From NCBI GenBank assembly GCA_036656615.1, contig JAVXHY010000001.1:186001-250000 (forward strand): DNA of 64,000 nucleotides. Reading direction: 5' to 3'. This DNA comes from CAUPWF01 sp036656615. Lineage in GTDB: Bacteria > Bacillota > Clostridia > Lachnospirales > Lachnospiraceae. Every line of letters starts with the position of its first letter. The first letter of the stretch is position 1. The position numbers and the translations under genes were made by a program. The notes under the pieces are model-generated. The model searched no databases. It was given only the letters and a program-made list of their open reading frames with translations, and had not been told where the DNA came from. Shown here piece by piece: positions 35,401 through 43,958 of the stretch.

Positions 35401-35993
35401 TCTAAATCTACCATGTCTTCTAAATCTTTGTAATCCCATGTTTCAATCTTTTGGATTTCATGAGAGGTTCTAAACCCGTCAAAGAAATTAATAAATGGCA
35501 TTTTACCTTTGATTGATGCACAATGTGCTACTGGTGTCAAATCCATTACTTCCTGTACACTTGATTCACAAAGCATTGCACAGCCTGTTTGACGACAAGC
35601 ATAGACATCAGAATGGTCTCCAAAAATAGATAGTGCATGACTTGCTAATGCACGTGCGGAAACATTAAATACAGCTGGTAATTGTTCCCCAGCTATTTTA
35701 TATAAATTAGGAATCATAAGAAGTAAACCTTGAGATGCTGTATACGTAGTTGTTAATGCACCTGCTGACAATGCACCATGCACGGTACCTGCGGCACCTG
35801 CTTCTGATTGCATTTCTGTGACTTGTACTGTTTGACCAAAAATATTTGTTCTTCCTTGTGTAGCCCATTCGTCTGTAGCTTCTGCCATAACTGATGATGG
35901 TGTAATAGGGTAAATTGCTGCGACATCTGTGTATGCATATGATGCATGTGCTGCTGCATGGTTACCATCCATGGTCTTCATTATTCTTGCCAT
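32439..35993 (-). CDS. nifJ: Pyruvate:ferredoxin (flavodoxin) oxidoreductase
   Basis: Oxidises pyruvate + CoA to acetyl-CoA + CO2 and reduces ferredoxin; the key anaerobic pyruvate enzyme. Single-chain type of 1184 residues. The N-terminal TPP/pyruvate domains start MARIMKTMDGNHAAAHASYA, with PITPSSVMAE. Two [4Fe-4S] clusters lie at about 690-760 (CIQCNRCAYVCPHG and CTGCGSCANVCPG). The third cluster and TPP domain show GACAGCGETPYAKL, GGDGWAYDIGFGGVDHVLASG and YSNTGGQSSKSTPTGA. Start at 35993 after AAGGAGGAACAATCAA; the ATG at 36104 would add 37 unrelated residues lying over the promoter. Single-gene transcript with a strong promoter and a shared terminator. Confidence 0.98.
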   Translation of the reverse strand: MARIMKTMDGNHAAAHASYAYTDVAAIYPITPSSVMAEATDEWATQGRTNIFGQTVQVTEMQSEAGAAGTVHGALSAGALTTTYTASQGLLLMIPNLYKIAGEQLPAVFNVSARALASHALSIFGDHSDVYACRQTGCAMLCESSVQEVMDLTPVAHCASIKGKMPFINFFDGFRTSHEIQKIETWDYKDLEDMVDLDAVDAFRKHALNPNHPCQRGSAQNPDIFFQAREACNPYYEAMPAIVQNYMDKVNAKIGTDYKLFNYYGAADATKVIIAMGSVCDTIDETIDYMVAAGEKVGVVKVRLYRPFCAEALVNAIPDSVKQISVLDRTKEPGAMGEPLYLDVVAALKGTKFDQTPIFTGRYGLGSKDTTPAQIVAVYNNTDKKRFTMGIIDDVTNLSLPMGKPLATTPKGTINCKFWGLGADGTVGANKNSIKIIGDNTDMYAQAYFDYDSKKSGGITISHLRFGHTPIKSTYLIRQANFVACHNPSYINKYNMVQDLVDGGTFLLNCPWDMAGIEHHLPGQVKEYIASHNIKFYVIDGIKIGKEIGLGGRINTVLQSAFFELANIIPAEKAKELMKKAAKASYGKKGDKIVQMNYDAIDAGAKQIVEITVPENWKNATDDGLFTREIKAGKADSVTFVKNIQTKVNAQEGNSLPVSAFVDYVDGSTPSGTSAFEKRGIAVDIPVWKAENCIQCNRCAYVCPHGVIRPVALTAEEVAKAPAGLETIDMVGMPELKFTMTVSAYDCTGCGSCANVCPGKKGEKALVLENMEANVGKQEFFDFGRELAVKPEVVAKFKETTVKGSQFKQPLLEFSGACAGCGETPYAKLITQLFGDRMYIANATGCSSIWGNSSPSTPYTSTPEGKGPAWANSLFEDNAEFGFGMLLAQKALRSNLKKKVEYLIENGKDAAVVEAAKTYLDTFTCGATNGAATDQLVAALEAASGESEVKTKLLNDKDFLAKKSQWIFGGDGWAYDIGFGGVDHVLASGQDINIMVFDTEVYSNTGGQSSKSTPTGAIAQFAAAGKEVKKKDMASIAMSYGYVYVAQIAMGADYNQTVKAIAEAEAYEGPSLIIAYAPCINHGIKIGMSKAQTEEENAVKAGYWHNFRYNPALKAEGKAAFSLDSKAPTESYKDFLNGEVRYNALARMNPERAEMLFTKSEESAKERYAYLNKLITLYGSDEEA

Positions 35994-36047
35994 TTGATTG
36001 TTCCTCCTTAGAAAACTTATTGAGTTATTTTCTTCACATATATTCTT

Positions 36048-36076
36048 ATTATAGCCTTTGTTTTCAGAAAAGTCTA
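36048..36076 (-). promoter_or_regulatory. Promoter of nifJ
   Basis: Minus strand: TAGACT, 17 bases, TATAAT, giving a leader of about 50 bases before the nifJ ATG. Confidence 0.7.
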
Positions 36077-36180
36077 GTCGGATTTTGTTCATTTTTACAA
36101 ACAATAACCGAAAAAGAAATCTCCCGATGGCTTATTTTTATATGTATTGTCTTATAATATTGCTTATTTTTTTAATTTTA

Positions 36181-36209
36181 TTGACAATTCATTTATTGTG
36201 CTATATACT
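36181..36209 (+). promoter_or_regulatory. Promoter of the NSS transporter gene
   Basis: TTGACA, 17 bases, TATACT, followed by AAGAGAGG just before the ATG at 36248. Confidence 0.75.
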
Positions 36210-36247
36210 AAAATGGACGTTAAAGTAAAACAAGAGAGGTATTACTT

Positions 36248-37627
36248 ATGAAAACACAAAAAATTGATAAGCAAGCCGAACCCGCCCAATGGGGTTCACG
36301 ATTTGGCTACATTATGGTAGCAGCCGGTGCAGCAATTGGTCTTGGAAATATTTGGCGATTTCCTTATTTAGCTTATGCCGGAGGCGGTGGAATATTTATT
36401 CTGATTTACGTAATTTTAGTTATTGTTATGGCACATCCTATGGTAGAAATGGAAAGTGCAATTGGTCGTTATGCAAGGTCAAATGTTGCAGATGCATATG
36501 GAAAAGTAAAAAAGAAAGCGCAAATCATTGGTATTATAGCAATTGTATGCACAACTTTAATTGATATGTATTATATTGTAGTAAGCGGATGGGTAGGCAA
36601 ATATGCTGTTGCCTACATCACAGGAGCTGATTTTGGTACCAATACACAGACTTATTTTGATAACTTTGTTTCTTCCACTGCGGAACCTCTTATTTATGCT
36701 GGTATTCTTATGTTCATTACTGCATATCTATTATATTTCGGCATAACAAATCTAGTAGAACGTGTCACAAAATTCATTATGCCTGCTTTATTTATTCTTT
36801 TAGTCATTTGTGGTGTATGGGCGATTTTCTCCACAGAAGGCGCAATGGAAGGTTTAAAATACTATTTAATACCAGATTTTAGCAAGCTTAGCCTTAAAAC
36901 ATTCTCTTCAGCTTGTACACAAGTTCTCTTTTCCGTTGGAATTGGTTGGGGAATATTTGTCACCCTAGGTGCTAATGTATCTAAGGATGCCAGAATTAGT
37001 TCGGATGCAGCTTGGGTAAGTATTTGCGATACTTCTGTCGCTATTTTAGCTGGGTTTGTTATTATCCCATCTGCTTTTGGTGCAGGTGTTGATGTGTCAA
37101 AGGGGCCTGCTCTGGTTTTCGTTGTTATGACGCAGATATTTGATAGTCTTCCCGGTGGAAGATTCATCGGTATATGTTTCTTCCTAGCATTAATTTTTGC
37201 TGTTTTATCTACATTCTTTACCATTTTAGAGATACCTGTGAAATTTGTGGAAGAGCGGTTTCACATTTCACACCGTAAATCAACTGTTATAACTGCATTG
37301 ATTATTTATGCAGGTGGTGTCATTGTATCCTTAGGATTTGGTGTGTTAAGTGGAGTACGTATTCCTTGGCTGGATGTAAACGGCATCTCTTATTTCAATA
37401 TTTATGATTGGCTGGATACCTTTACTGCATATGTGTTATTACCACTTGGCTGTCTCCTCACATGTTTCTATGTAGTGAAGATTTGGGGATTAAAAGAATA
37501 TGAAAAGGAATTGACCAATGACGGAAAATACAAAAAATTAAATAATTTCCAAAAACTTTTATCCATAGTTGTCGTTCCAATTCTTATGATTATCGTTATT
37601 TTGGATTGTTTTGGAATTATTAGATAA
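36248..37627 (+). CDS. Sodium-dependent transporter, NSS/SNF family
   Basis: A 459-residue LeuT-like integral membrane protein with about 11-12 hydrophobic segments. The hallmark first-helix sequence is clear (AAGAAIGLGNIWRFPYLAY), as are the GGGGIFILIY helix 2 and the helix 6 region (FSVGIGWGIFVTLGANVSKD). It would import an amino acid or related amine with sodium. The specific substrate cannot be told; tryptophan, tyrosine and branched-chain amino acids are known for relatives. It is a single gene between divergent nifJ and convergent lgt. Confidence 0.92.
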   Translation: MKTQKIDKQAEPAQWGSRFGYIMVAAGAAIGLGNIWRFPYLAYAGGGGIFILIYVILVIVMAHPMVEMESAIGRYARSNVADAYGKVKKKAQIIGIIAIVCTTLIDMYYIVVSGWVGKYAVAYITGADFGTNTQTYFDNFVSSTAEPLIYAGILMFITAYLLYFGITNLVERVTKFIMPALFILLVICGVWAIFSTEGAMEGLKYYLIPDFSKLSLKTFSSACTQVLFSVGIGWGIFVTLGANVSKDARISSDAAWVSICDTSVAILAGFVIIPSAFGAGVDVSKGPALVFVVMTQIFDSLPGGRFIGICFFLALIFAVLSTFFTILEIPVKFVEERFHISHRKSTVITALIIYAGGVIVSLGFGVLSGVRIPWLDVNGISYFNIYDWLDTFTAYVLLPLGCLLTCFYVVKIWGLKEYEKELTNDGKYKKLNNFQKLLSIVVVPILMIIVILDCFGIIR

Positions 37628-37634
37628 AATACAT

Positions 37635-37682
37635 AAAAATAGCGTATCACAATTGAGATACCATTGTGATACGCTATTTTTA
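37635..37682. terminator. Bidirectional terminator between NSS transporter and lgt
   Basis: AAAAATAGCGTATCACAAT and its complement form a 19-bp stem with an A/T-run on each side. The lgt stop codon lies in its right edge. Confidence 0.92.
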
Positions 37683-38537
37683 TTGTTTCTTTTTTTTCAC
37701 CTTGTTGTAAGCAATTACACATGCAGCAAAAATCGCCATAACAACTGCCAATACTTGAGAAACCGGCCATCCGATTCCAGGAATCAGCAATTGGTCCGTA
37801 CGAAGACCTTCAATCCAGAATCGACCTACTCCATATCCCAATAAATAGAGTAAGAATAATTCTCCCTCATATTTTTTCTTTTTTCGGTACCAGAACAATA
37901 TGGCAAAAAGACCTAGATTCCATAGTGATTCATATAAAAAAGTAGGATGCACCTGAATATATGCAATCTGATTTAGTTCCACCATATGTTCCTGCATCTT
38001 TACTGTTATATCTGATGTTCTCACTGCATCTACCGGAAGCTGCATTGCCAAAAGACCATTTGTATATTCTCCAAATGCTTCTCGATTAAAGAAATTCCCC
38101 CACCGTCCGATGACCTGACCCATAATAAGTCCTAAAACTGCAGTATCAAAGACTTTGGCATAGGATAGATGTTTTCTTTTCGAGAAAATGAACACTGTTA
38201 TAATCGCAGCAATAACTCCCCCATAAATTGCCAAACCACCTTGTCTGGTATTCAATATACTAAGTAAATCATCTTTATACATATCCCACGAAAAAATAAC
38301 AAAATAAAGCCTCGCACCAATAATCGAAAAAACAATCCCATAAATTGCCAAATCATAATAATCTTCTACCTTTTGGTTCGTACGTTTCGCCTCCGAAACC
38401 GCAATCATAATACCACATAAAATGCCAATTCCAATCACAATACCATAGTATGCAATTTCAAATCCAAATACTGTAAAATTGGAACCTATATGTTCCAAAT
38501 GAATTCCTATATTGGGAAAAATAATACTTTGAGACAT
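37680..38537 (-). CDS. lgt: Prolipoprotein diacylglyceryl transferase
   Basis: Membrane enzyme moving diacylglycerol from phosphatidylglycerol to the lipobox cysteine, the first step in lipoprotein maturation. 285 residues with about seven membrane spans. The Lgt signature is intact: GRWGNFFNREAFG (about 140-152), with LAIYGG before it, HPTFLYE and GYGVGRFWIEGLR after. It follows ychF by 26 bases on the same strand. Two lipoproteins in this window (18884-19930, 60253-61077) are likely clients. Confidence 0.96.
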   Translation of the reverse strand: MSQSIIFPNIGIHLEHIGSNFTVFGFEIAYYGIVIGIGILCGIMIAVSEAKRTNQKVEDYYDLAIYGIVFSIIGARLYFVIFSWDMYKDDLLSILNTRQGGLAIYGGVIAAIITVFIFSKRKHLSYAKVFDTAVLGLIMGQVIGRWGNFFNREAFGEYTNGLLAMQLPVDAVRTSDITVKMQEHMVELNQIAYIQVHPTFLYESLWNLGLFAILFWYRKKKKYEGELFLLYLLGYGVGRFWIEGLRTDQLLIPGIGWPVSQVLAVVMAIFAACVIAYNKVKKKKQ

Positions 38538-38563
38538 CTAATTTCTTCCTCTCCCTTACATGG

Positions 38564-39661
38564 CTACACATTAAAACGGAACAACATGATGTCCCCATCC
38601 TTTACCACATACTCTTTGCCTTCAACTCCTACCAGCCCTTTTTCCTTTGCTGCCGTATAGGTCTTACATTCTACTAAATCCTCATAACGTACTACCTCGG
38701 CGCGGATAAATCCACGTTCAAAATCTGTGTGAATTTTGCCAGCTGCCTGTGGTGCTTTTGTCCCCTTAGTAATCGTCCAGGCTCTTACTTCCTGCTCTCC
38801 TGCTGTAAGATAACTAATAAGGCCTAAGATACTATAGCTTGCAGCAATCAATTTTTCTAACCCTGATTCTTTCAATCCTAATTCTTCCAAGAACATTTTC
38901 TTCTCGTCCTCTTCTAGCTCTGCAATTTCCTGCTCAATCTGGGCGCATACCACAAACACTTCGCTTCCATCTTTTTTGGCATAAGCACGTACTTCCTGAA
39001 CACCTTCATTGTCAGCACCATCATTAGCCAAATCATCTTCCCCCACATTCGCAGCGAAAATAACTGGTTTATAGGTTAACAAATTATAACTTTCCAATAA
39101 AGCGAGTTCCTCTTCATCCTCTGTTTCAAAAGTGTTCGCCATGTGATCGTTCTCTAAATACTCCTTCACGCGTTCCATCAAGCCTAATTCTTTTGCAAGA
39201 GTTTTATCATTTTTTGCTCCCTTACCAGCTTTTGCAATTCTTCTTTCCAATATTTCCAAATCAGAAAATATCAATTCCAATTGAATGGTTTCAATATCTC
39301 GTAAAGGTGCAATTTTACCATCCACATGCACGATATTCGAATCTTCAAAGCAGCGCACAACATGCACAATTGCATCTACTTCCCGAATATTTGCAAGAAA
39401 TTGATTTCCTAATCCTTCTCCTTTTGATGCGCCCTTTACAAGCCCTGCAATGTCAACAAATTCAATTGCTGCCGGAACAATTTTCCTTGTATGGTACATT
39501 TCTCCCAACACTTGAAGCCGTTCATCTGGCACGGTTACTACACCTACATTGGGATCAATGGTACAAAAGGGATAGTTCGCCGATTCTGCCCCTGCTTTTG
39601 TCAAAGAATTAAACAAGGTGCTTTTTCCTACATTTGGTAATCCAACAATTCCTAATTTCAT
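38564..39661 (-). CDS. ychF: Redox-regulated ATPase YchF (OLA1 family)
   Basis: Obg-family P-loop protein of 365 residues that prefers ATP. G1 is GLPNVGKSTLFN, G3 DIAGLVKGAS, and G4 is changed (FAANVGED), as usual in YchF/OLA1. A coiled-coil insertion is near 130-170, and the C-terminal TGS domain carries RAWTITKGTKAPQAAG and the conserved end (VKDGDIMLFRFNV). It is thought to bind ribosomes and stress targets. It lies between thiN and lgt on the same strand, with 28 bases from thiN. Confidence 0.96.
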   Translation of the reverse strand: MKLGIVGLPNVGKSTLFNSLTKAGAESANYPFCTIDPNVGVVTVPDERLQVLGEMYHTRKIVPAAIEFVDIAGLVKGASKGEGLGNQFLANIREVDAIVHVVRCFEDSNIVHVDGKIAPLRDIETIQLELIFSDLEILERRIAKAGKGAKNDKTLAKELGLMERVKEYLENDHMANTFETEDEEELALLESYNLLTYKPVIFAANVGEDDLANDGADNEGVQEVRAYAKKDGSEVFVVCAQIEQEIAELEEDEKKMFLEELGLKESGLEKLIAASYSILGLISYLTAGEQEVRAWTITKGTKAPQAAGKIHTDFERGFIRAEVVRYEDLVECKTYTAAKEKGLVGVEGKEYVVKDGDIMLFRFNV

Positions 39662-39689
39662 TTATTTTTCCTCGCTATCTTATCTTGTT

Positions 39690-40355
39690 TTATATATGAT
39701 CTCTTGTTTCCATCAGAATTACAATTCCTCTTGCAAACGTAATAACTGCCTCTTCCTGTAATATTTCATTGCTTACACATAGACTATTACACGGTTCTAG
39801 CACGTGACTATACAATGGATATTTGGCACCACGGATATCAAAATCTTCTACCTTCTCACCAAGCGGAAACACGGAAAAGTATTGTCCAAATGCCTCTTCT
39901 TTTTTTAAATGTGTTTCCCCATCTATCAAATGTATTCTATTATGCATATCAAGAATCCATGCAGTCACCCCAACCTTATGTGCAATCATTAATATTTGTA
40001 CATTAGCCCACAGGTGATCAATACGGTTACCCGTAGCACCTAAAATCAATATCTCTTTGCTTCCAATACTTAAAGCAAGTCTTAATGCCACTTCCGTATC
40101 GGATGCATCTTTGATGGGATTAAATTCCCGAATGGGTACCTTTGTTTCTGTTCGATAGTAATGAATAATTTCTTCTGATAAACTATCAAAATCTCCTACA
40201 ATATAATCTGGCATAATCTGATACTTATAAAGAAATGATGCACCACGATCCACTCCAATGATATAGCTTTCCGGATTTGCTTTCATAACAGACAGCACAA
40301 ATTCGTCTTCTAACATACCGCCGCTAATAATAATTGCTTTTTTGTGATTACTCAT
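39690..40355 (-). CDS. thiN: Thiamine pyrophosphokinase
   Basis: Converts thiamine to thiamine pyrophosphate with ATP. 221 residues. Family motifs GVDRGASFL (about 34-42), DYIVGDFDSL (about 50-60), KDASDTEVALRLAL and GATGNRIDHLWANVQ (about 105-120) are all visible. It overlaps the end of rpe by 8 bases and is the last gene of the priA-to-thiN series before a 28-base gap to ychF. Confidence 0.95.
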   Translation of the reverse strand: MSNHKKAIIISGGMLEDEFVLSVMKANPESYIIGVDRGASFLYKYQIMPDYIVGDFDSLSEEIIHYYRTETKVPIREFNPIKDASDTEVALRLALSIGSKEILILGATGNRIDHLWANVQILMIAHKVGVTAWILDMHNRIHLIDGETHLKKEEAFGQYFSVFPLGEKVEDFDIRGAKYPLYSHVLEPCNSLCVSNEILQEEAVITFARGIVILMETRDHI

Positions 40356-41013
40356 AATGTTTTAGAATCTCCATAAATTTTTTTGTGTTTTCAGTTACAT
40401 TGCCTTTGAAAATTGCTGAACCAGCTACAATAATATTCGCCCCTGCATTTAACACTTCTTCCAGATTTGTGATATAAATTCCTCCATCTACCTGAATATC
40501 CGTATCTAAGGCTTTCTCCTGTATTATATTTCTTAATTCTTTTATCTTCTCTAATGAAGTTTCTATAAATTTCTGTCCTCCAAACCCTGGTTCTACTGTC
40601 ATAATTAATACCATATCTACCTGTCTTAAGTATGGTAACACTTCGGAAATCGAAGTATTTGGTTTGACCGCAATTCCTACTTTTACATGCAGCGATTTGA
40701 TTTTATCAATTGTGCTCTGGACATCTTTACATGCCTCTAGATGTATCGTTATTAAATCAGCACCAGCCTTTACAAACTCCTCTACATACCGTATAGGTTC
40801 TTCAATCATCAAGTGTACATCCATCATTTGATTTGTCCCAGATTTAATAGATTGCAGCACAGGCATCCCAAATGAAATACTTGGAACAAACATGCCATCC
40901 ATTACATCAAAATGTAAATATTGGGCTCCATTTTCCCGTGTCTTTTTCATCTCCTCACCCAACACAGTAAAATCTGCAGCTAAAATAGATGGTGCCAATA
41001 TCATTTTCCTCAT
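40348..41013 (-). CDS. rpe: Ribulose-phosphate 3-epimerase
   Basis: Interconverts ribulose 5-phosphate and xylulose 5-phosphate in the pentose phosphate pathway. 221-residue TIM barrel. Motifs: APSILAADF, HFDVMDGMFVPSISFG (metal His/Asp), MDVHLMIEEP, MTVEPGFGGQKFI and DGGIYITN with the catalytic aspartate. It begins 1 base after the rsgA stop and overlaps thiN; rsgA-rpe-thiN is a conserved Firmicute arrangement. Confidence 0.97.
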   Translation of the reverse strand: MRKMILAPSILAADFTVLGEEMKKTRENGAQYLHFDVMDGMFVPSISFGMPVLQSIKSGTNQMMDVHLMIEEPIRYVEEFVKAGADLITIHLEACKDVQSTIDKIKSLHVKVGIAVKPNTSISEVLPYLRQVDMVLIMTVEPGFGGQKFIETSLEKIKELRNIIQEKALDTDIQVDGGIYITNLEEVLNAGANIIVAGSAIFKGNVTENTKKFMEILKHYE

Positions 41014-41014
41014 G

Positions 41015-41896
41015 TTAATACCTCCTTTTTTCTTGTAATTCCTTATACATATCCAAATAATTCTGATATCTCACTTTATTGATTTTATTTTGTTCCAAAG
41101 CTTCTTTAACTGCACATTCTGGTTCATGGATATGAGCACAGCCTTGAAATTTACATTTTCCTTCATAAGGCTCAAATTCACGAAAATAATACTTTAGTTC
41201 TTCCTTTTCAAATTCATTCACATACAATGAACTAAATCCAGGTGTATCCGTAATAAATGTATGTTCCTTAATAGGGATAAACTCAGAATGTCTAGTTGTG
41301 TGCTTCCCTCTTGCGATTTTTTTGCTAATGGCTCCCGTCTCCATATGGATACCTTCCTGTAATAGATTGATCAAGGATGATTTTCCAACTCCTGAAGGGC
41401 CAGCAATTACAGTTGTTTTATTTTCCAATAACGCTTGAATTTGTTTAATATTATGATGTTCCTTTCCTGCGCTTGTAAATACCAATGAATAATTACAGTT
41501 TTTATATATCTCTTTAATAGTTTCTAGCTCTTGGTCTTTCGCTAGATCCATTTTATTAAAACAAAGAATAACAGGAAGATTCTTTTGCTCCATCATGACG
41601 ATAAACCGATCCAATAAATTAAAATGAGGTTCCGGTTCTGCTACTGCAAATACAACAAGTGCCTGATCCACATTGGCAACTGCCGGACGTATCAGCTGGT
41701 TTTTGCGTGGATAAATATCCACTACATTTCCCAGCATCTCTTCTGCATCTAATATATCAATTTCTACATTATCACCCACAAGTGGTTTGATTTTAGATTT
41801 ACGAAATGCTCCCTTTGCCTTACATTCATAAACACCGGATTCCACTACATATACGTAGTAGAATCCGGCAATGCCCTTCACTATTTTTCCTTGCAT
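41015..41896 (-). CDS. rsgA: Ribosome small-subunit-dependent GTPase RsgA
   Basis: Circularly permuted GTPase acting late in 30S maturation. 293 residues: an N-terminal OB fold (MQGKIVKGIAGFYYVYVVES), the permuted G motifs G4 (CFNKMDLA), G5 (SAGKE), G1 (GPSGVGKSSLINLL) and G3 (DTPGFS), then a C-terminal zinc finger (CKFQGCAHIHEPECAV). It lies 19 bases after prkC in the same operon. Confidence 0.96.
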   Translation of the reverse strand: MQGKIVKGIAGFYYVYVVESGVYECKAKGAFRKSKIKPLVGDNVEIDILDAEEMLGNVVDIYPRKNQLIRPAVANVDQALVVFAVAEPEPHFNLLDRFIVMMEQKNLPVILCFNKMDLAKDQELETIKEIYKNCNYSLVFTSAGKEHHNIKQIQALLENKTTVIAGPSGVGKSSLINLLQEGIHMETGAISKKIARGKHTTRHSEFIPIKEHTFITDTPGFSSLYVNEFEKEELKYYFREFEPYEGKCKFQGCAHIHEPECAVKEALEQNKINKVRYQNYLDMYKELQEKRRY

Positions 41897-41915
41897 TATA
41901 ATCCTTTACTCTTCC

Positions 41916-43958
41916 TTAATTCCCTGTATTCGTTGGCGGTGTCTCAACTGGCGGCTTCTCAACCGGAGCTGCCGGTCCCTTACTAACTACAATTTCTACA
42001 TTGGTTCCTGGGGCAACCTCTGTATCTGCCGCTACACTTGCCGAAATGACATATCCTGCAGTTACATTGTTGTCATTTTGCTCTTTTACCGTTCCTGTTA
42101 AACCAACCGCTGCCAAAGCCTGAAGTGCAGCATCTTTAGAATTACCCAACAAATATGGCACCGTAACTTTAGATATTTTTGGTCCCTTACTAATTGTTAT
42201 GTCTACTGTTGTACCCGGCGCAACTTCTTTTCCTGCTGTCAAGCCCTGGGAAATCACAGTTCCGGCGGCGGCGGCATTAAATTCTTCTGATATAGAACCG
42301 ACGCCCAAACCTGCTGCCGCTAACATTTGTCCTGCCTCTCCTTGTGTAACTCCCGTTACATTAGGAACCTTAGCCTTTTGTGCTCCTTTACTGATTACAA
42401 TCGTTACTGCACTGCCTTTGGCCACCTTTGTTCCAGCAGCCGGTGCCATCGACACTACACTTCCTTCTGGAACACTTGGATTATTTTCAAAGGTTGGACT
42501 CACCTTCACACCTGCTTTCGTTAGAATTTTCTCTGCCTCCTCCTGAGTACGTCCGCCAACATCAGGTAAGGTGATTTCTGCTCCTTTTTTACCGGTGCTT
42601 ATAATTACTTGTACTTTTGATCCTTTTTTTACTTTTTTATCTTCCGCTGTTTTTTGTTCCGCAACAATACCTGCTTCATATTTTTTTGATTCTGCTCTTG
42701 ATACAACCTCCATAACAAGACCTCGTTTTTTCAACGCATCCTGTGCCTGTGTCTCTGTTAACCCAACTAATGTAGGGACTTTCACCATAGTAGTATCTGA
42801 TTTTACAATCTTTGTATTTGGACCAAATTTAAAAATACCAGCTGTTTTTCCAACGATAAAAATCAATATAAAAGCAAAAATGACAGCAACCACAATCATT
42901 AATATCTTCGTTACTTTCTTCATCTTTGGATCTACATCATCTCTTTTTCTCTTAGGCGAATATCTATCTTCATCGTCATCATAATCTTCATCATCGTCAT
43001 AATCTTCATCGTCGTCATAATCTTCATCATCATCGTCATAATTTGTATTCTGATTTTTGATTTCTTCTAATTCATCTGGAGTAATCATGACTGTTTCTGT
43101 CCCTTTTACAAAAGGTGCAATTGATACAAAATCGCTTTCTGGATCTACGAGGGAACGTTTTAAATCAAGCATCAAAGAACTCATATCCTGATATCTGCGA
43201 TCTGCACTTTTCTGTGTACATTTTAAAATAATTTGTTCCAAACTATATGAAATGTTTGGTACTAGCTCCGATGGAGGAATAATTTCCTCTTGTAAATGTT
43301 TAATAGCAATAGAAACTGTTGTATCTCCGTCAAAGGGCACTTTTCCAGTTACCATCTCGTACATGGTAATACCTAGAGAGTAAATATCACTTTTTTCATC
43401 ACTAAATCCGCCCCTCGCCTGTTCTGGAGATGTATAATGGACAGAACCCATAGCATTGGTACTTATAGTATTAGAAGAAGTCGCCTTTGCAATTCCAAAA
43501 TCAGTAACCTTTACTTTACCTTCTTTTGAGATAATCACATTCTGTGGCTTAATGTCCCTATGTATAATATGATGTTTATGTGCTGCTTCTATTCCATTGG
43601 AAATCTGTATGGTAATGCTGATGACTTCTTTACCAGAAAGCCTTCCTTTTTTTTGGATATACTCTTTCAAAGTAATCCCCTCTACCAGCTCCATTACCAT
43701 GAAATTCAATCCACGTTCACACCCTACATCGTATACATTCACTACATTGGGATGCATTAATCCAGCCGCAGACTGCGCTTCTGTATTGAACTTCTTAACA
43801 AAATTCTCGTCTTCTCTAAATTCTTTCTTTAAAATCTTAATTGCAACATATCGGTTTAGCTTATGATCTTTTCCCTTATACACATCTGCCATACCACCTG
43901 CACCGATTTTATTAATTATTTCATATCTTTCTCCCAAAAAAATTCCTTCTGTTGTCAT
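41916..43958 (-). CDS. prkC: PASTA-domain Ser/Thr protein kinase PrkC
   Basis: Membrane kinase sensing muropeptides or lipid II. 680 residues. The kinase domain (about 10-270) has GAGGMADVYKG, the VAIK lysine, HRDIKPQNV, DFG and the SPEQARGG activation segment. A cytoplasmic acidic linker follows, with the 6-residue unit DYDDDE repeated in tandem (about 303-330), then a basic stretch, one membrane helix (ILMIVVAVIFAFILIFIVG, about 350) and four extracellular PASTA repeats (about 395-665). The C-terminus is a proline-rich tail. Its ATG overlaps the stop of prpC (ATGA), so kinase and phosphatase are coupled. Confidence 0.97.
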   Translation of the reverse strand: MTTEGIFLGERYEIINKIGAGGMADVYKGKDHKLNRYVAIKILKKEFREDENFVKKFNTEAQSAAGLMHPNVVNVYDVGCERGLNFMVMELVEGITLKEYIQKKGRLSGKEVISITIQISNGIEAAHKHHIIHRDIKPQNVIISKEGKVKVTDFGIAKATSSNTISTNAMGSVHYTSPEQARGGFSDEKSDIYSLGITMYEMVTGKVPFDGDTTVSIAIKHLQEEIIPPSELVPNISYSLEQIILKCTQKSADRRYQDMSSLMLDLKRSLVDPESDFVSIAPFVKGTETVMITPDELEEIKNQNTNYDDDDEDYDDDEDYDDDEDYDDDEDRYSPKRKRDDVDPKMKKVTKILMIVVAVIFAFILIFIVGKTAGIFKFGPNTKIVKSDTTMVKVPTLVGLTETQAQDALKKRGLVMEVVSRAESKKYEAGIVAEQKTAEDKKVKKGSKVQVIISTGKKGAEITLPDVGGRTQEEAEKILTKAGVKVSPTFENNPSVPEGSVVSMAPAAGTKVAKGSAVTIVISKGAQKAKVPNVTGVTQGEAGQMLAAAGLGVGSISEEFNAAAAGTVISQGLTAGKEVAPGTTVDITISKGPKISKVTVPYLLGNSKDAALQALAAVGLTGTVKEQNDNNVTAGYVISASVAADTEVAPGTNVEIVVSKGPAAPVEKPPVETPPTNTGN
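42968..43043 (-). repeat. 18-bp tandem repeat inside prkC
   Basis: About four copies of an 18-base unit (TCATCGTCATAATCTTCA on the plus strand, with silent T/G swaps) encode the DYDDDE repeat of the PrkC linker. Slippage could change the copy number without a frameshift. Confidence 0.85.

Noticed and set aside
42199..42984. Open frames on the plus strand opposite the PASTA region of prkC
   Set aside because: They are shadows caused by the alanine/valine/threonine-rich codons of prkC; no ribosome site and no family resemblance.
42968..43043. CRISPR-like repeats
   Set aside because: The units are tandem without spacers and encode the PrkC acidic linker in frame.
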